A DNA stretch of 64,000 bases. Origin: Streptomyces griseofuscus (GTDB lineage: Bacteria > Actinomycetota > Actinomycetes > Streptomycetales > Streptomycetaceae). The position numbers and the translations under genes were made by a program. Shown piece after piece: positions 57,000-64,000 of this stretch. The DNA is taken from positions 5,084,001 through 5,148,000 of the forward strand of contig NZ_CP051006.1 of assembly GCF_014673495.1 (NCBI RefSeq), given 5' to 3'. The stretch's first letter is position 1. Every line of letters begins with the position of its first letter. The notes under the pieces were generated by a model, which saw only the letters and a list, made by a program, of their open reading frames with translations, did not search any database and had not been told where the DNA came from.

Positions 57000-58928
57000 A
57001 TGAGCAAGTGCTGCGGCGTCAGCCCCTGCAACTGCCGCGTCACCGCTGGGACGGGAACGACCGTCACCGGCAACGGCAGCGCCGCCAACCCGTACGTCGT
57101 CTCGGCGGCCGGAGGCGGCGGCGCAACCGCGATCGCCGTCACCGACAGCGAGACGATCGACTTCGACCTGACGGGCACCGGCACGGCCGGCGACCCGTAC
57201 GAGATCACCGGCAGCGTCATCCTCGACCCCGCGCCGCCCGGTGGTGGCAGCAACCTCCTCCACGAGGGCCCGAACGGCGTGTACGCCGAGTGCGCTGACG
57301 TCCGGACCTGCTTCTCAGCCACCGATGGCGCGACCTACGACGCGTCTACCGGCGAGATCGGCGCCAAGGTCTCCACCGACGCCGGGAACCAGACGAGCAT
57401 CGGCAGCGACGGCGGGATTTACACCCCCGCGGGCTCCCCCCTCGTCCAGGCGCAGGACTCCACGACGGTCGACGTCACGGTGTCCGGCACCGGAACCGCC
57501 GCCGACCCGTACGAGGTGGGCGCGGCCGTCATCCTCGATCCCACCCCGCCGCAGGGCGGTACGAACCTGATCGGGTCGGGGCCCGAAGGGCTGTATCTGG
57601 AATGCGCCGACGTGCGCGGCTGCATCTCGGCAGGGGAGGGCGCGAGCTACGACCCGGCGACCGGCGTTGTCGAGGCCCGCCTGTCGACAGATGCCGGGAA
57701 CTCCGTCTCCTTCGGCAGCGACGGTGGCCTGTACGCGCCGCCGGCGAGCGGCGGCGGGACGACCATCGTCCAGGCGAAGGACTCGCCGACCGTGGACGTC
57801 ACCGTGAACGGCACCGGCAGCGCGGCCGACCCGTACAAGGTGAGCGCGGCGGTCATCCTCGACCCCACCCCGCCGCAGGGCGGGACGAACCTGATCGGGT
57901 CGGGCCCCGAGGGCCTGTACCTCGAATGCGCGGACGTCCGGGGGTGCTTCACCGCCGGTGACGGCATCACCTACGACCAGGCCACCGGCGAGATCGCCGC
58001 GAAGATCAGCGGTGATGCGGGCAACCAGACGAAGATCGGCACGGATGGTGGGATCTTCACGCCGGCCCCGGCCGCGACGGTGGTCCAGGCCGCCGACACC
58101 ACGACGCTGAACGCCACGGTGACCGGCACCGGGACCGCCTCGGACCCGTATGTCGTCTCCGGTGACGTCATCGTGGCCCCCGAGCAGAACGGCGTCGAAG
58201 CCTCCCCGTCCGGCCTCCTCGTCGCCCCGTCATCGGACACGGGCAACCGGCTGGCGTTCGGAGCCGACAACCGGCTATACGTGCCGCCGGACACGGTCGG
58301 CTGCGGCCTCCAGGGCGACGGCAGCGCGGCCAATCCGCTGCGCGCCAAGCCCGCCGCGGGGTCCGCCGCCTGGGCAGCTACCTGGTCCTGCGCCGACAGC
58401 CAGTACTCGACGCTGAAGTGCGACCCGAACACGGGCTCGCTGTGGACGCCGCCCGAGCACTACACGGCAGCCGACCACCTCTACCAGGAGCACATGAACC
58501 CGGTGGTCTCCAACATCGGGCCCACTGGCGGCTGGGCGATCCTCACGCCCGGCGGCAACCCGGCCGTGGTCGCGTTCGATGTCCCCGCGAACTTCCTCGG
58601 CAACCAGTGCCGCCAGTGGTCGTACACGTCACACGTCCACGCCTCCATCGACGTCAGCGCCAGCTCGACCGCGACGTTCGAACTCGGCTACATCTACCAG
58701 GAGGACGGCGGCGCCCTCCAGACCCGGCCCATCGAGGGCGTGCTGACGGCGTTCGGGTCTGCCCGGCGTGAGCGCTACGCCGGCAGCGTCTCGGAGGCCG
58801 GTTTCGGCAAGCCGGCCTCGTCCACCTTGGCACTGCACTACTTCGTCGCGGTCCGGGTCATCGCCGGGACCATCACGATCAACAGCTGGACGTCGGACGC
58901 GACGATCCACACCACCACGCAAGGCTGA
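57000..58928 (+). CDS. Repeat tail-fibre protein
   Basis: The 642-aa protein has a Cys-rich head (MSKCCGVSPCNC) then at least three repeats of about 105 residues, each with TVDVTVSGTGTAADPYEV, AVILDPTPPQGGTNLIGSGP, GLYLECADVRGC and STDAGNQTSIGSDGGIYTP. Two repeats are almost identical. The C-terminal 170 residues form a different sandwich (HVHASIDVSASSTATFELGY). Such repeats fit an extended trimeric fibre with a receptor-binding tip. ATG at 57000 after CAGGAGCG. Confidence 0.75.
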   Translation: MSKCCGVSPCNCRVTAGTGTTVTGNGSAANPYVVSAAGGGGATAIAVTDSETIDFDLTGTGTAGDPYEITGSVILDPAPPGGGSNLLHEGPNGVYAECADVRTCFSATDGATYDASTGEIGAKVSTDAGNQTSIGSDGGIYTPAGSPLVQAQDSTTVDVTVSGTGTAADPYEVGAAVILDPTPPQGGTNLIGSGPEGLYLECADVRGCISAGEGASYDPATGVVEARLSTDAGNSVSFGSDGGLYAPPASGGGTTIVQAKDSPTVDVTVNGTGSAADPYKVSAAVILDPTPPQGGTNLIGSGPEGLYLECADVRGCFTAGDGITYDQATGEIAAKISGDAGNQTKIGTDGGIFTPAPAATVVQAADTTTLNATVTGTGTASDPYVVSGDVIVAPEQNGVEASPSGLLVAPSSDTGNRLAFGADNRLYVPPDTVGCGLQGDGSAANPLRAKPAAGSAAWAATWSCADSQYSTLKCDPNTGSLWTPPEHYTAADHLYQEHMNPVVSNIGPTGGWAILTPGGNPAVVAFDVPANFLGNQCRQWSYTSHVHASIDVSASSTATFELGYIYQEDGGALQTRPIEGVLTAFGSARRERYAGSVSEAGFGKPASSTLALHYFVAVRVIAGTITINSWTSDATIHTTTQG

Positions 58929-58942
58929 CCTGGAGGCCACCC

Positions 58943-59209
58943 ATGACGCGCTACTTCACAGACGGCACGGGCGGGTTCCAGACCCGCAGCGACGGCCCGC
59001 TCTCGCCCCCGGAGGGCTGGGAGGAGATCACCGCCGAGGAGTACCAGACGCAGATCGCGGAGGCTCGCACGGCGGCCGACGCCCACGCGGACGAGTTCTT
59101 GGCCGCTGACGGCGAGCTGCCGCCCCCGCCCGAGGGGACGCCACCCCCCGTCATCCCGGTCGACGAGCTACCGATCGGCGGTAGCGACCAGCCCGACGGC
59201 GGCAAGTAG
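58943..59209 (+). CDS. Small acidic fibre-associated protein
   Basis: 88 aa: TRYFTDGTGGFQTRSDGPLS ... PPEGWEEITAEEYQTQIAEA, then an acidic Pro tail. Fibre genes are often followed by a small protein of this shape that may help fibre assembly. ATG at 58943 after TGGAGG. Confidence 0.6.
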   Translation: MTRYFTDGTGGFQTRSDGPLSPPEGWEEITAEEYQTQIAEARTAADAHADEFLAADGELPPPPEGTPPPVIPVDELPIGGSDQPDGGK

Positions 59210-59214
59210 GCGGC

Positions 59215-61176
59215 GTGCACATCCTGGCCCTGCTGCCCGTCTACGGGCCCACGCCGACCGGCGCCCACGTCACCACCCGCGAGTACCTGGGCGCCCTGGT
59301 CGCCGCCGGCCACCAGGTCGACGTCGTCACCACCAGCAGCGGCCAGCCCGCCGCCGTCCGCACCGAGGACGGCGTCAGGATCTGGCCGCTCGGCTACTGG
59401 TGGCGTGCCGCGCAGACCAGCCGACCCGATCTCGTCATCTCCCATCACGGCGACCGCCGCGCACCCGCCATCCAGGCCCAGGTGCGCGGTGTGCCGCACC
59501 TGCTCCTCGTCCACGGCATGTCCGCGAACCGGCACCTCGGCCGGCCGACGCTCGCCTGGTTCCCGTCGCAGGCATGCCGCGACCACTACCTGGCCTACCG
59601 CGGGCCCTCGCTCGTCCTGCCCCCGCCGATCGACCCGGAGCGGTACCGCGCCACGCCCGGCCGGCTCGTCACCCTGAACGGCTCCACCGCGGGCAAGGGC
59701 GCCGACGTCCTCGCGGCCGTCGCCGAACAGCTGCCCGAGACACGGTTCCTGATGGTCCGGTCGGACGGGCACACGGGTGGCCCCGTCCTGCCGAACGTCG
59801 AGCTGGTCGACCGGATGGACCCGCGCGCCCTGTACGGGCGGACCCGCATCCTGCTGATGCCGTCAGCCAGGGAGTCCTACGGCCGCGTCGGCGTCGAAGC
59901 GATGCTGTCGGGCATCCCCGTCATCGCCGCCCCGCTGCCCGGCATCCACGAGGCGCTCGGCGACGCCGCGGTGTACGTCCCCCGCGACGACACCGCCCAG
60001 TGGGCCGCCGAACTCCGCCGCCTGGACGACCCGGGCGCGTACACCGCGGCGGCCACGGCCGCCCGCGCTCACGTCCGAGCCCTCGACTACGACGGCAACC
60101 TGCGCGCGTTCACCGGAGCCTGCGAGGACCTGCACGCCGCGCACCCGGTGCCCGCCCACCGAAGGCCCGCCCCGCCTCCGCTGCAGCGGCCGGACGTCGT
60201 GGCCTGGGTGCACTACACCGTCCCGTACCGGCGCGCGGGCTCCGAGACCATGCTGCAGACGATGATGCGCGCCCTGCAGACCGCCGGGCTCCGAGTCCTC
60301 GTCATCGCCTCCCAGATGCCCGAGGCGCCCGCCTCCTGGGACGTCGATGGCGTCCCGCACCGCAAGGCGGACCCGGCATCCGCGACGGCCCTGATCCGCT
60401 CCCTGCGGCCGAAGACGGTCGTCTCCCACCACGGGTTCGCCGAGCGCTCCATCACCCTGGCCCGCCGCATCCGCGCCCGGTCGGTGCTGCTGCTGCACTC
60501 CGACTTCGAGAGCAACGCCTGCGCGCTGCGCCTGCGTCCGGACCTGGTCGTCTACAACACCCGGTGGATCGTCGGCTCGCTGGCACCCGGCTACGCCGAA
60601 GTCGGCCGCATTCCGTCGCTGATCGTCCACCCGCCCGTCATCCCCGACGAGCACCGCGCGCCGGCCACCGGCGACCACGTCACCCTCGTCAACCTCAACC
60701 AGGACAAGGGCGTCGACACCTGGCACGCCGCCGCCGAACGGCTCCCGCAGCTGCCCTTCCTCGGCGTCACCGGCTCCCACGGCCCGCAGATCCTGCAGCC
60801 GCACCCGGCGAACGCCCGGATCATGGGCCAGACTTCGGACATGCGCGGCGACGTGTGGGCCAAGACCCGCACCTTGCTCGCCCCGAGCATCTACGAGTCG
60901 TACGGCATGGCCGCCGTTGAGGCCCTCGCCTCCGGCATCCCGGTCATCGCCCACCCCACGCCCGGCCTGCGCGAAGCCCTCGGCGACGCCGGCCTGTTCC
61001 TCGACCGCCAGGACGTGAACGCGTGGGCCGCCGCCATCGAGGAGCTGCACGCCGACGGCAAGCGCCGCACCCAGGCCACCGCGGCGGCGCTCGCGCGCAG
61101 CGCGTTCCTCGCCGACCAGGCCGACAGCGAGCTGAAGGCGTGGGTGGAAGCCGTGCAGGACCTGGTGACTGGCTGA
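59215..61176 (+). CDS. Tandem double GT4-type glycosyltransferase
   Basis: The 653-aa protein is two complete GT-B glycosyltransferase modules fused head to tail (about 1-310 and 325-650). Each ends in the GT4 donor-site pattern: PSARESYGRVGVEAMLSGIP and PSIYESYGMAAVEALASGIP, followed by GIHEALGDAAVYV / GLREALGDAGLFL. N-terminal halves show ISHHGD and VSHHGF. It should transfer sugars from nucleotide-sugar donors. Placed among fibre and tail genes, virion glycoproteins are the likeliest acceptors, though DNA or host surface sugars are possible. GTG at 59215 follows the previous stop by 5 nt. Confidence 0.85.
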   Translation: MHILALLPVYGPTPTGAHVTTREYLGALVAAGHQVDVVTTSSGQPAAVRTEDGVRIWPLGYWWRAAQTSRPDLVISHHGDRRAPAIQAQVRGVPHLLLVHGMSANRHLGRPTLAWFPSQACRDHYLAYRGPSLVLPPPIDPERYRATPGRLVTLNGSTAGKGADVLAAVAEQLPETRFLMVRSDGHTGGPVLPNVELVDRMDPRALYGRTRILLMPSARESYGRVGVEAMLSGIPVIAAPLPGIHEALGDAAVYVPRDDTAQWAAELRRLDDPGAYTAAATAARAHVRALDYDGNLRAFTGACEDLHAAHPVPAHRRPAPPPLQRPDVVAWVHYTVPYRRAGSETMLQTMMRALQTAGLRVLVIASQMPEAPASWDVDGVPHRKADPASATALIRSLRPKTVVSHHGFAERSITLARRIRARSVLLLHSDFESNACALRLRPDLVVYNTRWIVGSLAPGYAEVGRIPSLIVHPPVIPDEHRAPATGDHVTLVNLNQDKGVDTWHAAAERLPQLPFLGVTGSHGPQILQPHPANARIMGQTSDMRGDVWAKTRTLLAPSIYESYGMAAVEALASGIPVIAHPTPGLREALGDAGLFLDRQDVNAWAAAIEELHADGKRRTQATAAALARSAFLADQADSELKAWVEAVQDLVTG

Positions 61177-61219
61177 TGGCACCGTGCGATAGGCCGGTGT
61201 TGCGGCGCTGCCCCGTGGC

Positions 61220-61258
61220 TATGCTGGTGGAGTAGCGCCGCTGGTTGTGGGCCGGGCC
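61220..61258 (+). promoter_or_regulatory. Late promoter/leader element 4
   Basis: TATGCT (61220-61225), 14 nt, then GCTGGTTGTGGGCCGGGCC (61240-61258). It immediately precedes the tail-tube gene, which needs high expression. Confidence 0.6.
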
Positions 61259-61287
61259 TCTCTGCATCAGGGGAGGTTTGACGCCCA

Positions 61288-61989
61288 ATGACATGTCCGC
61301 TGATCAGCAACCTGGACACGGTCAGGGTTACCAGGGTCGACCAGTGCGGTCGTCCCGTGTGTGGTGACGACAACGCGTTCGTCTTCGACTGCCTGGCGTC
61401 CGTCGCCCTCAAGCCGGACACGGACGACGGCGACGACATCAAGTACAAGGCCGCGAACGGCAAGGTGTGCGGCTTCAAGAAGGGTTGCCCCACCCTGAAC
61501 TCGTTCGGCGTGGAGATCAACTTCTTCAGCGTCTCGCCCGAGTTCCTGGAGATCACCACCGGCAACCCGGTCGTGTACGGCTTCGACGGCAAGCCGATCG
61601 GCTACGACGACTGCAGCATCGCCTGCCGGACCGGTTTCGCGCTGGAGTTCTGGGCGGAGGTCCTCGGTGACGACGTCTGCCAGACCGACGGCACGGGCGG
61701 CGCCTGGCTGTATTTCTTGTTGCCCTGGATCACCAACGGAATCCTCGGCGACGTGGAAATCGGCTCGGAGGCGGTCACGCTGCAGATGACCGGCAACACC
61801 CGCACCGGCGGAGGCTGGGGCGTCGGTCCGTACGACGTCATGCCGATCGACGCGGCCGGCACCGCGGGCCCCATGCTCACCCCGATCGGCTCGAACTGCC
61901 ACAAGCGCATGTTCCTGACGAACGTGGCGCCGCCTGAGCCGACGTGCGAGTACTCGACGGTCGCCGGCGACCTCTGCCTGGCGTCCTGA
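61288..61989 (+). CDS. Major tail (tube) protein
   Basis: 233 aa. ISNLDTVRVTRVDQCGRPVC, then LASVALKPDTDDGDDIKYK, GVEINFFSVSPEFLEITTGN and VTLQMTGNTRTGGGWGVGPY match the pattern of Streptomyces-phage major tail proteins. Ten Cys continue the Cys-rich virion theme. ATG at 61288; GGGGAGG lies about 13 nt upstream. It has its own late element. Confidence 0.75.
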   Translation: MTCPLISNLDTVRVTRVDQCGRPVCGDDNAFVFDCLASVALKPDTDDGDDIKYKAANGKVCGFKKGCPTLNSFGVEINFFSVSPEFLEITTGNPVVYGFDGKPIGYDDCSIACRTGFALEFWAEVLGDDVCQTDGTGGAWLYFLLPWITNGILGDVEIGSEAVTLQMTGNTRTGGGWGVGPYDVMPIDAAGTAGPMLTPIGSNCHKRMFLTNVAPPEPTCEYSTVAGDLCLAS

Positions 61990-61991
61990 CG

Positions 61992-62702
61992 GTGGAGGTC
62001 CCCGACCTTGTCGTGCCGGTGCGGGAGGGCGCGGTCAACCAGCAGCTCAGGTACGCCCTGCGCTCCTGGGAGGCCCACCTCCCGCACCGGCGCGTCTGGC
62101 TTATCGGCTACCGGCCGGCGTGGGTGGGCGGCGTCGGCTTCGTCCCGACCCTGCAGACGGGCGGGACGAAGTTCGCGAACACCACGCTGGCCATGCGGCA
62201 TGCCTGCCAGAGCGCGGAGATCAGCGACCCGTTCCTGTGGGCGAACGACGACATGTTCGTCATGGAGCCGCTCGACCGGATGCCGATGCTGCACCGCGGG
62301 CCGGTCCGCGACGTCGAGCGGCAGTACGCCGAGCATGCCTCGGGCGTCTATCTGCGGGGGATGCGGGAGACGAGGGAGCTGCTCGCTGAGTACGGGCACG
62401 AGGACCCGCTGTCGTACGAGCTGCACGTGCCGATGGCGATCGGCAAGCAGGGGATGCTGTCCGCCTTGGAGGTCGGGCAGCGCCTGGACGTGCTGCACAA
62501 GCGGACCGCGTACGGGGTGCTGAGCCGGGTCGGTGGCGAGCAGATCCGGGACGTGAAGGTCATGCACCGCGGGCCGCGCTTCGACCGGTCGACGCCGTTC
62601 CTGTCGACCATGCCGGACTCGTTCGACAACGGCGAGGTCGGCCGGCTGATCCGTGCCCAGTTCGCGAAGCCGTCGGCGTACGAGACGACCAGGAGGCTCT
62701 GA
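61992..62702 (+). CDS. Stealth-like sugar (phospho)transferase
   Basis: 236 aa. LVVPVREGAVNQQLRYALRS followed by WEAHLPHRRVWLIGY, KFANTTLAMRHACQ and DPFLWANDDMFVM matches the core of Stealth-family proteins, which transfer hexose-1-phosphate to polysaccharides in bacteria. The NDD motif is present. A separate HV-type block (YELHVPMAIGKQGM) follows. GTG at 61992 is next to the tail-tube stop. With the GT4 protein it brackets the major tail gene, suggesting modification of tail or head glycoproteins. Confidence 0.7.
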   Translation: MEVPDLVVPVREGAVNQQLRYALRSWEAHLPHRRVWLIGYRPAWVGGVGFVPTLQTGGTKFANTTLAMRHACQSAEISDPFLWANDDMFVMEPLDRMPMLHRGPVRDVERQYAEHASGVYLRGMRETRELLAEYGHEDPLSYELHVPMAIGKQGMLSALEVGQRLDVLHKRTAYGVLSRVGGEQIRDVKVMHRGPRFDRSTPFLSTMPDSFDNGEVGRLIRAQFAKPSAYETTRRL

Positions 62703-63505
62703 TGCCAATCCAGACAGGCCCGTGCGAGGCGTGGCCGACAGAGCTGTGCTGTGACACCTCCTCGGCCGATCCGGCGGCCGTGGAGCGCTGGACGCTCGTC
62801 GCTTCACAGATCCTGTGGGGCTTGTCAGGCCGCCGGTATGGCCCGTGCCTGGTCACCGTGCGGCCGTGTCGCCGGGCCTGTCTGGAGTCCGCCCCGTTCA
62901 TCTCCTTCCAGGCCGGTGTCACGACGGGTCCGTGGATCCCATACATCGGCGCGGACGGGGCATGGCGCAACGCTTCGGTGTGCGGCTGCCAGTCGGACTG
63001 CTCCTGCGGCGAGCTGTGCGTGGTGTACCTGCCGGGCCCGGTGTACGACGTGACCGAGGTCAACGTCGACGGTCATGTCCTCCCGGCCGGCGCCTACCGG
63101 GTGGACGCGCCCGGCAAGCTCGTCCGCACCGACGGCGGGTGCTGGCCGGACTGCCAGGACATGGCGGCGGCGCCCGGGCAGCCGGGGACGTTCACCGTCA
63201 CGTACCGGTGGGGACTGCCGCTCGACGAGGCGGCGATCGCCGCGGTGTCCGAGCTGACCTGCCACCTGTTGCAGGGCTGCGGCGGCGGCTCGTGCGGCTG
63301 CCGGGCGAACCGGAACATCACGCGGCTGTCCCGGCAGGGCGTCGACCTGGACTTCGGGGACCCGACGGTCATCTTCAAGGAGGGTCGGACCGGGCTGCCG
63401 CTGGCCGACCTGTGGCTGAGCGTGGTGAACCCGTACCGGCTGACGTCGCCGTCGCGAGTGTACTCGCCGGACTTCAAGAGGCCGAGGGTGCAGCAATGGC
63501 CCTGA
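62702..63505 (+). CDS. Head-tail connector-like protein, Cys-rich
   Basis: 267 aa with about 20 Cys (LCCDT, CGCQSDCSCGELC, CGGGSCGC). Segments YLPGPVYDVTEVNVDGHVL, YRVDAPGKLVRTDGG and TFTVTYRWGLPLDEAAIAAV match a phage head-tail adaptor pattern. The high Cys content is exceptional. ATG at 62702 overlaps the previous stop; its end overlaps the next gene by 10 nt. Confidence 0.6.
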   Translation: MPIQTGPCEAWPTELCCDTSSADPAAVERWTLVASQILWGLSGRRYGPCLVTVRPCRRACLESAPFISFQAGVTTGPWIPYIGADGAWRNASVCGCQSDCSCGELCVVYLPGPVYDVTEVNVDGHVLPAGAYRVDAPGKLVRTDGGCWPDCQDMAAAPGQPGTFTVTYRWGLPLDEAAIAAVSELTCHLLQGCGGGSCGCRANRNITRLSRQGVDLDFGDPTVIFKEGRTGLPLADLWLSVVNPYRLTSPSRVYSPDFKRPRVQQWP

Positions 63506-64000
63506 GTCCGCTGATCGTTGACGACATCGCGCAGATGCTACTCGCCTGCGTGTGCGCCGAGCTGACCACGATGGCCGAGCGGGTCGACGGCCAACCCGGC
63601 TGCCCGTGCGTGGCGTGCGTGGTGCCCGGCAAGCCGGCCTGGGACAACTGCACAGGCGACTGCTCGGGCGCGCAGACCGTCGGCCAGCTCACGGTCAACC
63701 TGGACCGGATCTATCCGACGTCGGCGTTCCCGACGGAGACGAAGGACGTCATCGGCAGCCGGAACTGCGCGCCCGTCCGCCAGGCCGCCGACTACGTCAT
63801 CACGCTGCTGCGGTGCGCGCCGACCTACACCGAGCAGGGCTGCCCGCCCTCGTGCGAGGAACAGGCGGCGGCGGCCCGCGTCCTGCACGTGGACGCTGCC
63901 AGCGTGACCAACGCGCTGCTGTGCTGTTTCCCGCAGACCAGCGACGCCCGGCGCGGCCAGCAGTTCGTGATGGGCCAGCTGCGGACCCTCGGCCCCGAGG
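63496..64000 (+). CDS. Connector or tail-completion protein (partial)
   Basis: ATG at 63496; the frame is open to the window edge (168 codons seen). It begins MALSPLIVDDIAQMLLACVC and has CPCVACVVPG, CTGDCSGAQ and CPPSCEEQAAAARVL. Position after the connector and the LRCAPTYTE segment suggest a head-closure or tail-terminator protein. The end is not in this window. Confidence 0.55.
   Translation, partial: MALSPLIVDDIAQMLLACVCAELTTMAERVDGQPGCPCVACVVPGKPAWDNCTGDCSGAQTVGQLTVNLDRIYPTSAFPTETKDVIGSRNCAPVRQAADYVITLLRCAPTYTEQGCPPSCEEQAAAARVLHVDAASVTNALLCCFPQTSDARRGQQFVMGQLRTLGPE

Noticed and set aside
1..64000. Integrase or attachment site proving a temperate lifestyle
   Set aside because: No tyrosine or serine recombinase motifs were seen in any frame; the regulator and ParB alone do not establish lysogeny.

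Overview
This window looks like 64 kb from the genome of a tailed phage of a high-GC actinobacterium, most likely Streptomyces. The evidence is very high GC with strong third-position G/C bias, dense unidirectional and translationally coupled genes, GGAGG-type ribosome binding sites, and a complete packaging and head gene set: small and large terminase, portal, MuF/protease fusion, major capsid and major tail protein. No integrase, lysis gene, tape measure, DNA polymerase or helicase is visible. The genome evidently continues on both sides, and the last gene runs off the right edge.

Layout, early region (about 1-26.6 kb). A minus-strand gene for a protein with two tandem helix-turn-helix-like modules (450-1061) diverges from a long plus-strand run of about 35 small and medium genes. 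This run is cut into many short operons. Each operon is preceded by the same 49-bp imperfect palindrome, running from TTGACC to GGTCAA, which contains a sigma70-like promoter (TTGACC, 17 bp, GAGGTT). The palindrome is followed by a conserved CACC-rich leader of about 40-48 nt. I count 14 copies in exact 49-bp register plus one decayed copy; this is the outstanding regulatory feature of the window. Recognisable early products are a PP2C-like phosphatase, a SWIM zinc-finger protein, two DUF3560-type proteins, an N6-adenine-type DNA methyltransferase, a cytosine-5 DNA methyltransferase, a stand-alone intein-like (Hint) protein that has lost its splicing residues, two proteins with the ChlI/ComM Lon-like fold, a ParB protein and many small zinc-ribbon proteins. 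Several of these end in QLDLF-like peptides that resemble the bacterial sliding-clamp binding motif.

Junction (26.6-27.7 kb). A strong terminator, a tRNA-like gene with several non-canonical bases, a second terminator, a possible 42-aa ORF, and two further tandem hairpins separate early from late genes. The surrounding DNA is less GC-rich and mostly non-coding.

Late region (27.7-64 kb). Four sites share the element GCTGGTTGTGGGCCGRGCG a short distance after a TANNNT box: before the DNA-modification gene, the capsid gene, a tail-fibre gene and the tail-tube gene. They are probably late promoters or leaders. The late genes run: Mom-like/methylase-like modification protein and ParB-like partner; terminase; a minus-strand moron with a PIN-domain protein; DUF1360 membrane protein; portal; zinc-ribbon proteins; a 1289-aa MuF + 2H-phosphoesterase + prohead protease fusion; major capsid protein; very large cysteine-rich repeat proteins; five tandem paralogous fibre-like proteins; a repeat fibre; a double GT4 glycosyltransferase; the major tail protein; a Stealth-like sugar transferase; and head-tail connector genes. 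Together they suggest a virion with many surface fibres, a disulfide- or metal-rich shell, dedicated glycosylation enzymes, and DNA that is both methylated and possibly hypermodified.
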